Shown here in pieces: positions 9,506 through 21,800 of a stretch of DNA of 64,000 nucleotides. The position numbers and the translations under genes are program-made. Positions within the stretch are counted from its first letter, which is position 1. Each line of letters begins with the position of its first letter. The notes under the pieces were generated by a model. The model was not told where the DNA came from. It searched no databases and saw nothing but the letters and a program-made list of their open reading frames with translations. Origin of the DNA: Rhynchopus euleeides (lineage: Eukaryota; Euglenozoa; Diplonemea; Diplonemida; Diplonemidae); contig OY723250.1 in the NCBI GenBank assembly GCA_963210315.1, positions 2,480,001-2,544,000 on the forward strand. The letters are read 5' to 3'.

Positions 9506-9509
9506 ATGA
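9477..9509 (+). other. Possible 10-codon uORF overlapping the main start
   Basis: ATG at 9477 reads MCLDPMHNPP and then TGA at 9507-9509. The stop overlaps the main ATG (9506-9508) as ATGA. It would lie in the 5' leader if the acceptor at 9470 is used. Short enough to be chance. Confidence 0.3.
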
Positions 9510-12500
9510 CGGGCCCCCCACAGAAGCTGTGGGACTACCTGCGGCAGCTGCGCCTCGCCGCGCTGCCCCCCGATGCCGAGGGCGCGCCACCTGACGGCGT
9601 TGTGCGCGACGACATCATCCCCATCCTGGTGGGCGACGCGCCGAACCTCAACAACAGCATCAGCAGCGAGGGCCTGCCTGACGAGCTGGTCGACCTCACG
9701 CAGGTCGAGGAGGTCTGCGAGAGGGTCGAGCGCTATGTGGGTGTCCCGCTGCAGACGCAGCAGGACAGCGCCCGGTCCGCCTTCTGGGATGTGGCTTGCC
9801 GTGACCTGGTGGGCACAGGCGACATGCTGCTGACGGAGGCCCGTGAGCTGGTGTCCGACGCAGGCTACCTGCTGAAGGGCGAAGGTGTCGCCCTGTCAGG
9901 TGTGGACATCGAAGGCGCCCTGCAGGCGATGGACGACATGCGCGAAGGGGAGGAGCCTGCAACCTCGCTGACGCAGGTCCGCCCCGAGGTGCTGCACGTG
10001 GGGCTGTCGTTCCTCGCCGACCTTGCGGCGGTGGAGGCTGTCTTCCGCAGCCTGCAGGTCGCGTCTGCGCGCCAGAAGCAGGACGCGCCGCACCCTGTGG
10101 AGGGCCTTGTGGACGAGATGGACGGGGAGCTGGACGTGCGCTATGGGGAGCTGGACATCCGGGGCGGGCAGGCCATCGAGGACGCGCTCCTCCGCAAGTC
10201 GTGCCGTCCCCTTGGCGACGACGAGCTGGAGGTGCTGGAGAGGCCTTCAAAGGTGGAGGCGCTGCCCCGCCGCACCCGGCTGTTGCCCTTTGCAGGCAGT
10301 GCCGAGCTGGGGGAGACCATCATGCTGGACACGATGCGCTGTTGGTACGCCAAGACGCTGGATGTGGATTCACCGACAATCATCGACGAGTTGACTTCGA
10401 ACTTCCGCGTGCCCCGCAAGAGCGAAGGGCAGGACGTCGGGGATCCTCTCGGCGTCATCGCCGAGGCGGCGTTTGCCCTGCACGCACGTCTCGGTCCCTC
10501 GCTGCCGCACCTGGGCCCCGCAGCGTTGGTAGCACTGTGGTTGTCGACAATGGAGGGCCAGGACATCGACAGGCTGCTGAAGTTCAACGACACGCCTGCC
10601 ACGGGGGCCACCGACGGTGGGGGGTCGGAGTCGCCCTCAGACGCTGTGACGGCAGAGCAGGCTGCTGACGAGTACGCGAAGAAGTATTCAGGGCGGCGGA
10701 ACCCTTCGATCCTCCACGAGATCAGCTCCGCCTTCAGGGGGGTGAAGGATGCGCTGGACCTTCCTGCGAACGCGCTCATGGTTGTGGTGGACAAGCTCGA
10801 CGGCCTCCACAAGTCCTTCGCGGGCGACATCGTGTCGGTGGAGGCGTTCATCAAGGGCCAGGCACCGCAGCGCACAGAGTTCCTCCCATACAGCGTGTCG
10901 CTGGACTACAACCACACCCTGTTCTTCCCGCTGCTCGGCAACAGCGCTTCGGTTCGTGTGAGCGTCGTGCTGGAGGACGGGAAGAGCATCGGCTCTGCAG
11001 ACCTGAAGTACCCCATCGAAGGCACAGAGGGCGAGGCATACGCGGTGCCGATCCGCGCTCCAGAAGAGCGCGGGGGTGCGAAGGCGCAGCCTGTGCTCGC
11101 GATGCTGACGATCAAAGCTTCGACGACAACCCTGGATGCCGAGACGATGTCGGACCTCGTTGAAACCCTCGGAGGCGACATCCACCGCATCCGTGCGCGT
11201 GAAAAGCTGTCCCGCTGGGTGAAGTCGTGCTGCCTGCTGCAGGCGCTCAGCAGCACACTCGACGTGCCTACAGCACGCTGCATCCCCGCAGGCGCAGGTG
11301 CAGTGCAGCAGCATGCCGCACTCGAGAAGGGCTCGGCGTACGTCGTTCTGCCCCCCGCAGCAGCGATGCGCGGCACTGCCCCGCCCCCAAGCGGCAGCGC
11401 TTGCGTCGTTCTGTCCTCCGAGTCGTGCGAAGGCATCGATGCGGCTGCTGCGAGCTACTACCCTCTGGAGGAGACAGTTATCCACAGCCCGTTGTCCGTC
11501 TTCAGCATTGAAGACGTGCAGTCCGGTGGGTCGCAGGAGGCACCCACCGCCACGCTGTCGTTGCGGTGTGGGCGTCTTCTGGATGGGTCTGGGCTCGTTG
11601 TGGCTGCGGCGTTGCGGCGCTTCTTCCAGGCGTGTATTGTTGATGCGCGTCGTGCCGACAAGCAGCTGGAGGACGCACACATGCGTGTCATGAGTGAGCG
11701 TGCGCGCAACCTCATCCACTTGGTGCAGGATGGTGACACCCGCGTCAGCGTGCGTGAGGAGGAGGCAAACCGTGCAGAGCAGGAGCCACTGTCCGAAGCC
11801 TTTCCCGACTTCCTGCAGGAGCGCCTGTCCGACAGGATGACGCCGCTGCCGGACCGCGTGTCTGTGTCGTGCCTGCCTGTGAGCAGCACCCCCCTGGCAT
11901 GGTGCCTGACACGCGCCACTGTGCCGCACCTGCTGTCCGACCTCATCCTGCTGTGGTACGACAAGGAGGGGGACGTGCTTGACGAGCTGATGGAGAACCT
12001 GTGCCTTCCCTCGGAGGCTTCTGCCTTTGCCACCCTCGCACAGCTGGCGTCGATCTTGGCTGAGGTCCACCGCGAGCAGCCGCGCAACTGGGCAGAGATC
12101 CTGGTGTGTGTCATGATCGCTGTGGAGGGCTCCGACCTGGACCGCATCCTGCTGCTGGACGACACGCCTCCTGAGTTCTCGAGCCCCCAGGCGCGCCAGG
12201 AATACATCAACCGTGTCGGAACCAGCCGCAACAGCAGCGTCCTTCCCTCGCTGTGCTCCGCCCTGTCTGCGATGACCGACCAACAGCTCTCTGCGTCGCT
12301 CGCGCTGCAGAGCGCCAGCACTGTGCGCAAAGCTGCCCTGACCGAGCCCCACCGTGCCCAGAAGGATGTTGTCCGGAAGTGGATCAAAACCTTCGGCATG
12401 ATCATGCACCTCTGCCACGACAACGAGGGCGACCTCTACCGCTGTGCCACACCTGCCCCTGGGGAGACGGATCGCATTCTCGGGCTCGAGACTGGGCCCT

Positions 12501-15500
12501 GGTGCCTGTGGGCTGCGCCGTCGCGTGCACAGCGGACCCCACACGACATCACTGCCCGCGACTCTGCTTTGAAGGTTGTCTGTGTTGTGCGTGGTCTGAA
12601 GCAGGCCCTCGACCTGACCCCTTACCAACGCCGCCACCGGCACGGCGACGCGGCGCCTGCAATCTTGATACCCCCGCTGACAGCTTTCTTGGCAGGCGAG
12701 CGTGAGCTGCAGGAGAACAACCTTCAGGTCGAGCTTCTGTGCCGCGACTGCATGCCGGTGCAGCACCCTGCTGTGCTGAAGTGGAAGAAGGCCATCGAGC
12801 AAAGCAGCATCCGTGCTGACCAGCGCCTGCGTGATGCCTTCTTCGACATGAGCGAAGCAAAGAACAGCGAGATGCTCCGCCGCGCACAGGTGAGCATGGG
12901 CAAGAAGGTGTACCTCCCTGATGCAGGTCTGGTCCACCGCACCCTGGAAGGCATGAAGGAGTACCGCCTTCTTGTGAAGGACAATGTGCTGCCCAAGCAC
13001 TGCAGCCGTGCCTCTGTGGGCATTGTCGGGAACGTCACTGATGCGGTGACGACAGACATCCCCGACCTCCGTCGCAACCTCCTGCGCCTGGCTGCCGAGA
13101 TGCGCGACGAGATTCTGGAGGAGGACGAGCTGGAGGAGGACACACGCCCTGTGAAACCACAGGTCGTCAGCGTGACGTTTCCCGACGAGTCTCTCTACGT
13201 CCTCCCGATGGACCTCCTGCAGGTGCACCCCGTCTCGTGGCTGCCGGACATGCCCTCACGCCTGAGGGTGACGATCCGCTGGGCAGAGCTGCATGAGGCT
13301 GTGAAGCCGCCACGCGTGCGCACAGAGATCGAAGGAGTCGAAACTGTGTACACTACAGGCGCATCGTTGTCAGCACCACCCGAGCGTGAAGCCGAGGCCG
13401 CTGGGAAGAGCCCAGCCAAGTCACAGGTCTACGACAACAGCCTTGCCGACGAGGAGCTTGCCATCCAGCCGAGGGCAGAGGCTGGGGAGGACCCGCTTGT
13501 GCCTGTGTGGGAGGAGGAGCACATCGTGGACTTGGACATGCTGCGGTTGTCTGAGGCGCCACTGAGCCTCACTTTTGGCGTCTTTTCTGAGCACGGCGAC
13601 GAAGGTGTCGACGACTACGACTATGACGGCGGGGACGACCAGCTGGGGGAGGACGAGCTGGTCGTGGGTGCTGTGACGTTTGCCGTGTCGCATTATATTC
13701 TCCTCGAGACAATAGGCAACCCGCGCACATTCCCACTGCCCCTCGCGCATCCCGGCGACCACCACACTGCAGACGCGCACACGGCAGCAGTCAGCAACTA
13801 CGTCCCGCCCAGCCACGACAAAGGCCTCCTCTTTGTGGGCATGGAGCTGCTGCCAGACGACGTCGAGGAAGCTTCGGCAGTCTCAGAACCACTCCCCACA
13901 CGCGCAGCAGACCCACTGAGGTATGTCGGAGGTCATGGCTGTATTCGGCGAAATGTTCCTTCAGCAACACATCTTTGTACCTCTGTATTCCTGAGGCCGC
14001 AGCACACCCACACACCCCAACAGCTGGAGGGCAGGTGAGTTCGCTTCAGATCGTATCTGCACAGGGTGCGACGCGGGGGGCGACGACTGCGTCGAGGCGG
14101 TGTACGTCTGCGTGCACTGCGACGAGAAGCTCTGCGAGGACTGCTGGGAAGTGGTGCACGCCCCGAACACACGGCGAGAGGACCACACACGCCTGCTGCT
14201 GTTCCACCACTGTGACTTCTGCTTCGTCGACTCAGAGGTCCTCGAGGGGGACGACGCAAGCACACCAGCACTGTGGCGGTGCAGCGACTGTGCGTTGAAC
14301 CTGTGCAAGAGCTGCTGGTACGCCGAGCACAAACACCCTGCCCGCCGCATGCATGACATCGACAAGATATTCCTCTACCCTGGGGGCGAGGACGGGGAGT
14401 GGGCCTACGGCACCATCTTGGCGCAGACCCTGCTGTGGTGTTCCGACAGGTTCACCAGCGGAGCTGTGACCTGGAAGCCACAGGGCATCCAGATCTGCCA
14501 GGAGTGCGTCACACGCGACGCGGTCTACAGCTGGCCCACTGTGTACGCTGAAGGCATCGGGACTACACCACTCCTCCTGTGCAACGAGTGCATGGTGCAG
14601 CAGAGCCAAGACATGGAGAATGAAGCCCTCGACGCAGAGCTTGCGGGCATCACACGCCCCGAGCGCCCTGCCATCACACTGCTGCTGGAGAAGTGTGCTG
14701 TGTGCGACCTTCTTGAGGGGCGTCCTGCCTTGCAGCGCTGTGAGGAGTGCATGATTGCGATGTGTTCAGCCTGCTGGAAGGTGCAGCATCGCCACCCTCT
14801 GCGCAGGGGCCACACGCCTATCGACATCACACCCCCTCTGGCCCTGACCCCCGACACGGAGGCAAGCAGGCTTCTGCAGAGCGTCCTCGAGAGCATCTCA
14901 GTGATGCACATCACCGATAGTGTGGAGACACCCCAAGTATGGTTGACTGTGGTGGTCGGCAATGTTTGGGGCCTGCCGTTCATTGGCAGGGTTGTGGAGG
15001 GTGTGCACACATGCACCCACAGCTTGAGTGTTGCACCACCACACCCCTCCCATCACAGCTCCACGGTCTTGCCACGCGCATGGCCCCACTGGTGTGGGCA
15101 GCAGACCTGCGCAACCAAGAGGCGAAGCTACGGCGTGAGCAGGAAGCCCTTCGACTCAACGAAGAGAGCAGCAGTGTGAAGCGTGACCCTCAGGACCCCT
15201 TCAACCTGCACGACGGGTACATCGGGTCTGGAGGGGACATCGGCCGCCCTGAGCGGCTGACTGTAGAACAGGCGAAGCAGAAGTGCCTCGCGATGCCTCT
15301 GTGTCTTGGGTTCACCTTGCAGGAACACATCGGTAACATCGACTCTGGCGAAAGCGCTGTTAAGCTTTACAAAGTTCTGTTCAAGGAGAAGTTCAACGTG
15401 AACGGGCCTGGCACTGGGTGGACATCTTACGAGAAGATCCCTGAGGCAGGCCTGTGCAAACATAGTGTTCTCATTGACTACTGCGAACGGTGTCAACAGG

Positions 15501-15664
15501 AGGCTAAGGATGATCACTTGCGTGCACTGAGCAACGGTGAACCTCTGCGCCCTCTGCGTGTGCTGCGGGGTGGCTCCCAGGTGCAAGCACCTGTGCGTGC
15601 ACTGGGTGAGCCCATCAAGGACTATCTTGAAGCGCTTATCGATGAGGCCATTGCACGCGAATGA
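9506..15664 (+). CDS. Large cytosolic protein with internal duplication, B-box-like fingers and C-terminal Gly/Cys module (two introns)
   Basis: Join 9506-13920, 14024-14936 and 15059-15664: 1,977 residues. ATG 9506 is the first in-frame ATG after the acceptor at 9470; no signal peptide or membrane helix. Two related segments about 525 residues apart share a pattern ending EGQDIDRLLKFNDTP (near 350) and EGSDLDRILLLDDTP (near 873), each followed by an R-x-x-S-[IV]-L block. Residues after 930 (VRKWIKTF, LYRC, ILIPPLTAF) faintly recall ADP-ribosyltransferase folds, without convincing catalytic residues. Residues about 1484-1740 contain B-box-like zinc fingers (CTGCD, CVHCDEKLCEDCW; CSDCALNLCKSCWYAEHKHP; CEECMIAMCSACWKVQHRHP). 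Residues about 1829-1905 hold a module with GYIGSGGDIG, EQAKQKCLAM, CLGFT and GWTSYEK, a pattern I associate with stand-alone domains in many protist proteins. Function unknown; the scaffold or signalling role is inferred only from the fingers. Confidence 0.8.
13921..14023 (+). other. Intron, 103 bp
   Basis: GTATGTCGGA donor and CACCCCAACAG acceptor. Splicing joins AG|C as Ser and enters the zinc-finger frame. Confidence 0.8.
14937..15058 (+). other. Intron, 122 bp
   Basis: GTATGGTTG donor and CTCCCATCACAG acceptor, phase 0, joining ..VETPQ to LHGLATRM.. Confidence 0.8.
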
Positions 15665-15820
15665 CGATGGCTTCTTCCTTTGCTTTCTTCTCGACATGGT
15701 TATTATAGAAGCTTGAGTCTCAGTGAGTGCATAGAGTTAGGTGCGTTGAGCCCTTGCATCCCCCTTCCCAGACACCGCGTGGTTTCATGTGTCTTGCTGA
15801 GTTCGCTTTTGCTGTCACGA

Positions 15821-15839
15821 CACGCCACACCAACTGCAG
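15821..15839 (+). promoter_or_regulatory. Putative splice acceptor of the giant gene
   Basis: CACGCCACACCAACTGCAG ends at 15839, 21 bases before ATG 15861. The intergenic gap after the preceding gene is only 196 bp, leaving little room for a separate promoter. Confidence 0.4.
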
Positions 15840-15860
15840 GTGACATGCTTAGTCCGTTCC

Positions 15861-18800
15861 ATGCGATACCGTGTGTCTTGCCATGCACACCGTCTTCTGG
15901 GGCTTGGCGCAGTGCTCTGCAGTCTGCTGCACATCTCGTCGGCATTCCCAACTGAGTGTGCGTCTGCGACTACCTCCTCCTATGCAGACGTGACAAATTT
16001 GGTGATCGAAAAGCCAGTCGGTTCAGGAAGCTACTCAAATAGCGAAAACGAATGCTGGATGTTCAACTGCACCGGTTCGGTCTATCTGACGTGGAGCTCA
16101 TTTAATACTGAGTCATGCTGCGACCGCGTCTATGTATTCGACTACGGGACTGACTGGGCCCTCCAGTGGACTTTATCTGGGACCCCCGCGTTACCATCCC
16201 ACAGTCACACGGGTCTTGTCGCGGTCAGGTTCAAGTCGGACAGTTCCGTCGTGAGGATGGGGTTCACATTCACCGCCACGTGCTTCACACCAACTGTCAC
16301 ACTGACACTTCCCACATCAGCTCTGACATTTACACTCCCCACACTTTCTGCGACTGAAACATTTACACAACCAACTCTGACTGTCACGGCAACGCTTACG
16401 CTGACGACAACACTGTCACTCCCTACACTTACTGCAACGGAAACAATTACACAGACGGCAACACAAAGCAGTACAGAAACCATCACACTACCGACACAAA
16501 GTGCCACTGAAACCATTACACTGCCAACACAAAGCAGCACAGAAACCATCACACTGCCAACACAAAGTGCCACTGAAACCATGACGCTACCGACACAAAG
16601 CATCACCGAAACTTTGACACTGCCAACACAAAGCAGCACAGAAACCATCACACTGCCGACACAAAGCAATACCGAAACTGTCACGCTACGAACACAAAGT
16701 ATCACAGAAACCATTACGCTGCCAACACAAAGCAGTACCGAAACTATCACATTGCCAACACAAAGTGTCACAGAAACCATCACACTGCCAACACAAAGCA
16801 GTACCGAAACCAACACACTGCCAACACAAAGTGTCACAGGAACCATCACATTGCCAACACAAAGCACCACTGAAACCATCACGCTACCGACACAAAGCAC
16901 TACTGAAACCAACACACTGACTGTATCGGGAACACAAACCAGTACTGAAACACAAAGTGTCACAGGAACCATCACGCTGCCAACACAAAGCACTACTGAA
17001 ACCAACACACTGACTGTATCGGCAACACAAAGCAGTACTGAAACACAAAGTGTCACAGAAACCATCACGCTGCCAACACAAAGCACCACTGAAACCAACA
17101 CACTGACTGTATCGGCAACACAAAGCAGTACTGAAACAATCTCACTACCGACACAAAGCACCACTGAAACCATCACACTGCCGACACAAAGCAGCACTGA
17201 AACTGTCACGTTACCAACGCAAAGTATCACAGAAACCATCACGCTGCCAACACAAAGCGCCACTGTCACGGCATCACTTACGCCGACAACAACACTATCA
17301 CTCCCCACACTTACCGCAACTGCGACACTGACACGGACCCTCACAACCAGTCCGACAAACCTCATTACGCCTTCCTGGACCCTAAGTATGCCCTCTGATG
17401 CAACAGCAGACATTTCAAGGTGTTGGCAGTTCGACGAGTCACCAACCCAGATTCCTACCCGGTGTTGTCTGCCAATTTCTGTTGTTCCACCCACACAACG
17501 TGCACCCAAATTTCTTGTTCTCAGAGGCCCTGCACTTTTGATCGAAGATCCGGGAGCCCGGAACGCTTGTCACCCATCTCACCCACTTCACAGCCGCCAC
17601 ACTGACGCTTCCAACGCAAACGAGTTCGTCGACGCAGTCCCTTTCTTCTTCTGCGACTCTCGCGACTACTAGCTTCAGCACGACTGCGACATCGTCAGTA
17701 TCTGAGAGCCTCACGGGGAGCCACACTGCTACATCTTCTGAATCTACAACGCAGACTCATACCCATACATATTCGCTCCCGACCTTCTCCTCCCTTGCGG
17801 GTGTGTGGGTGATGTCTTACACACCGGTCATCGACGGGCCTGTAATCACCGATGTGCTGAATGTGGATGCAGGTGGCATCGGGCGCCTTGAGACTCTGTC
17901 CGACTGGAACATCACGATGTCGGCTGTGCTGGGCGTCCTCTCCTTCTCGTGGGAGGACAGGGCGGGCAACGCCTACCGGGACCAATACGACTACAGCACA
18001 TCAGTTGCGCTCCGTGGCGAACGATACTGTGTCGCGCCGACCGGTGTTTCTTTCTGTGCTTCTACCATGCTGACGCGAATCAGTTACACGGGGACGCGCC
18101 CTGCAGAAGGCGCTGCCACTGAGTGCCCGCCACAGTTCCCGTTCGTGTCCGAGGCTGGTGGCGAATGCTGCTCCCTGCCGTGGGGTGTGCTGTGCGGTGG
18201 CGGCTCCGTCATGTGCCCGTGGCCGCCTTGCACTGATGCAATTCTGCAGCAGCCAGAGACAACTGGCTTCTCCTCCCTCGGGGAAGGCAGGTGTCTGGAC
18301 TCCAACGGGCGGCAGACCATCAACGCCTACCGCATGCCGCTGCTGCTGCTGCCAGAGGCCCTGCGCCTGTCGCGCTGCCGTGGCGAGTGCCTCTCCCTGC
18401 CTGCGTGCACAGGGTACCAGCTGCACGCAGCAGGAGGGAGCTACGCATCCTGCGACCTGCTGATTCCCCTCGGGCAGGTGCTGAACCCACTCTGGTCTCT
18501 TGCGGGCGGCACCGGGTCTGGTATCGTGCCCTCCTCTGTGCAGCCCTCAGACGATCCTGTCGAGTGCTTCGTGCGCAACGCTGCAAGATACGAGGCGGGT
18601 GTGGCGATGCTTGCCCTGGGGGCTGAGTGCTGTGTGCGCACGTCGGGGTCAGCAACCCTCCCGGGCCACAGCGACCAGCAGGCATGCACTTCAGGGTGCC
18701 TGCAGGATGTGTTCTGCACAGCCTCCGAGTGGCGCACGTCGGGGTCTTGCGTGCACTACCTCAACGCAACATCAGTTGGTGTCACCACCGGGGCGTGCAG

Positions 18801-21800
18801 CGGGTGCCACCTCAAGAGTCGTTATGCGGATGTTACACGCGACGCCAACACGAGCTGCTGCTACTACAGTGACGAGCCTCTCGCTGGCTACATCCTCAGG
18901 GAGGGCGGCACCCCTGTGTGTGGCCTTTCTGAGGACGCTTGCAGTGACGAGTGTGCACGGAAGGAGACATGCCAGGCCACAGCGTACGATACGCACAACA
19001 CATCCACCTGCAGCAGCTCTGCATGCCACCTCCTGACCACCCCCTACACTTTCGACCTCGCTGCAGCGCAGTGCAAAGCCAACGACAGGGCTCTCTGCTC
19101 GCAGCGCCATCGCCGCTCCCACAGGCTTGACGGGGGCACGACGTGTCCTGTGGGGCTGTACGTGAGCAACGCCACTGAGTGCAGGGCAGCCGCCGCTGCA
19201 GTGGGGCTGCTCTTCACAGATCCTACAGCTGGCCTCGACCCTGGTGACCCACACGGCTGTTGGTACAACGCGAAGCAGGGTTCGCTGCACTACACAGCAG
19301 TGGGCAGCACACACGCCGCAGACATCACATGCCCTGCAGCAGGGGGGCGCTGCATGGCCCTGTGCCGCCAGGCCCAGCCGCTGCCTGAGGTCGCCACCTG
19401 GAAGGGCTGCTTCAGCGCAGCTCAGCTCGACTCGCCAGTAGGGCCCTTCCGCCCAGAGGGTGGTGAGGCTGCGACACACACATACTGCTACGCACGGTGC
19501 TCCGCACACAGGCACTACCTGCTGCAGCATGTGGGCAGCAGCGGCAAGTCGTGCTGGTGCACAGATCAGCAGCCCACTACGCTCGGCGCACCTTTGGCAA
19601 ACTGCAGCGTGTGTGCCACTGATGTGTCCAGCGACACATCCACTGTGTGCGTGTATCAGCGGCGCCCGTCTGGCTGCGGGTTGAAAGGTGTGGTGAGGCA
19701 GGACGTCGTGTGTGCGAATTCCGAGCCCGTGCCCGCACTGTCTGCGGAGGAGTGCGACTCGGCGTGTGTCGGCGACACAGCATGCCTCTACTTCAGCTGG
19801 CACACCGAGCAGGCTTTGTGCAGGGTTGCGAAGGCGGACTGCACTGTGCAGTACTCTCCGCGCTTCAACACCTACGCGAAGGCCTACTGCGCGTACGACA
19901 CACAGGCGGTTGCCCCTGTCCCGCGTGCTGTGGCATATCCTCACCTGCTGTCCATCACGGGAGGTGGCAGGTGCCAAGCGCTGTCCATCGACCCGCAGGA
20001 GTCTGCCAGGGCAGGGTGGTGCGGCTACCTCCTGCGCCCCGACTTCACCTGCAGGTCTGCTGCATCCCCAGGGCGTGTCAGCCCTTTCGCTTCCATCAGC
20101 GGGAAGTGCTCCTGCGGCGAGGGGCCTACTTCCTTGGGTGTGTGTAGCGACGTTGACGGCCTCTGCGTGCTGCTGACGGAGTCGCCTGCAATCACGACGC
20201 CAGCCCCCACCCCTGGTGGTTTTGTCGATATGAACTCGACGCACGACCCTCTCGCATACCGCGGCATTGGGCGGTGTGTCAACCTTGCTGGGCGCCGCTA
20301 TACTGAGTATCAGCTGAACCTGACGCACGGCACCGGGGATGCGTATGAAGGCGACAGCGCCATGGAGCTGCAGTGCAAGTCTGTCGGTGTGGCGATCTCG
20401 CGCAAGACCTGCTACGTGAAGGGCATTGCGTTCATCAAAAGGGCGTCGGGTGGACCCCTGTGCATCCTGGCGCGCGAGGTCCGTGCAGATGAGCCGCTGC
20501 TTCTTAACACGACTGCTGGAAGCGTTTCCTTCCTCTCGCGAGGCGCTGCCTTCAGCACCCCGTCCGGTGGTGACGGGCAGACCGGGGCCCTGTGCTTTGC
20601 ATACCTGGAGGACAAGTGCACATACTCCGACAGCTGCCGTGGCTGCCAGGGCACGGTGTGCTCGGTGGGAGGGGACGGCCACTGTGTCTCGTCTGATGGC
20701 ACCGCCTGCTACTCCCCATGCGGCGGCGGTTTCCTTGACACCTGTCCAGAAGGCCGTCGCGCCACATACAACATGACAGACAAGCCTCTTGCTCGGTGGC
20801 AGAGCCCAGCAGCCCGCGAATCTCAAATTACTGTGCACACCGTTGACCATACGGTCCGCTTGTATGAGTATGTGTTTGTCACCGAGTCTGCGACTTGCGA
20901 AGAGGCAGGGATGGCAACAGTCGTTGACGAGAAAGAGTGCCGCCTCGCCCTCTGTGCTGCTGTGGACATCGATTTCTTCGCCGACATCCCATCGCCCACG
21001 AGTGGCGCGTCTCTCCCTAGCGGCTGCGCCGCACGCTGCACGCATGGCGTTGGTACTGAGTGCATGTTCAGCGGTGCTACGTTTGTGCCTTCTTCCAGCA
21101 GCCCTGCCAGCTGCAAGCAGAGCGCGTTAGGTGGCGTGAGGTGCATCTGCAAAAAGGACGCAGGGCCGCCTGTGCTGCCCTCCGCCACGTGCCCCCTCGC
21201 GGGCCCCGGCACCGAGTACTACCTGCAGGACAGCGGCCCCGGGTGCGGTGTGGGTACCCCTGTGACACGGAAGGGCATCGCGGCCAAGTCAGGCACAACC
21301 GTCGTTGACATCACTGACGAAGACGAGTGCCGCGCAGCCGCATGCCTGTTCTACAGCGTCGCTGTCGGTGCAGGGGCCCTGCCGCGCTGGGGGGGCTTCC
21401 CTGTGAAGGCGTTGGACGGTGTGCGGCCGCCCTACACGGGCCGTCTGGACGAGGGTGGATACACATCAGCACAAGTGGGCGACGAGAAGTGGGGTGGCGG
21501 GTGCAGTGTGGTGCTTCCAACAGACTCAGCCGACCTGTCGAAGGCAACGCCATACGCCGTGTGGTCTGTCCCCCCCAACCTGTGCCCTGGGCTCGCGAGT
21601 GTCGCCTGCCTGCTTTCCCAGGGATGCCAGCTGCAGGACGGTGCTTGCGTGGCGCTCTACGAAGGCTTCGGGTTGTGTACGATCTCGACCCCGTGTCTGT
21701 GCAAGCGTGGCCCCAGCACAGGGAACGTTGCACCCGTCGAGCCGGCTGATGACCCGTATGAGTACCACGAGCAGTGTCCCATCAGTGTCGACTACTTTGG

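Noticed and set aside
10688-13228. 846-codon antisense open frame
   Set aside because: Shadow of the 9506 gene caused by GC-rich third positions. The sense strand has coherent domains and the antisense product has none.
16205-17509. Antisense 434-codon frame of VSVLLCVGS repeats
   Set aside because: Reverse reading of the Thr-rich 33-bp coding repeat. The sense frame joins a signal peptide, CUB domain and the giant exon.
17386-17672. C-terminal tail of the unspliced Thr-rich frame as a separate short gene end
   Set aside because: The composition changes abruptly after the GTATG donor, and splicing restores the repeat in the next exon.
18772-21045. 757-codon antisense open frame and many others within 18-40 kb
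   Set aside because: All overlap the giant gene, lack domain features and follow from its codon bias.
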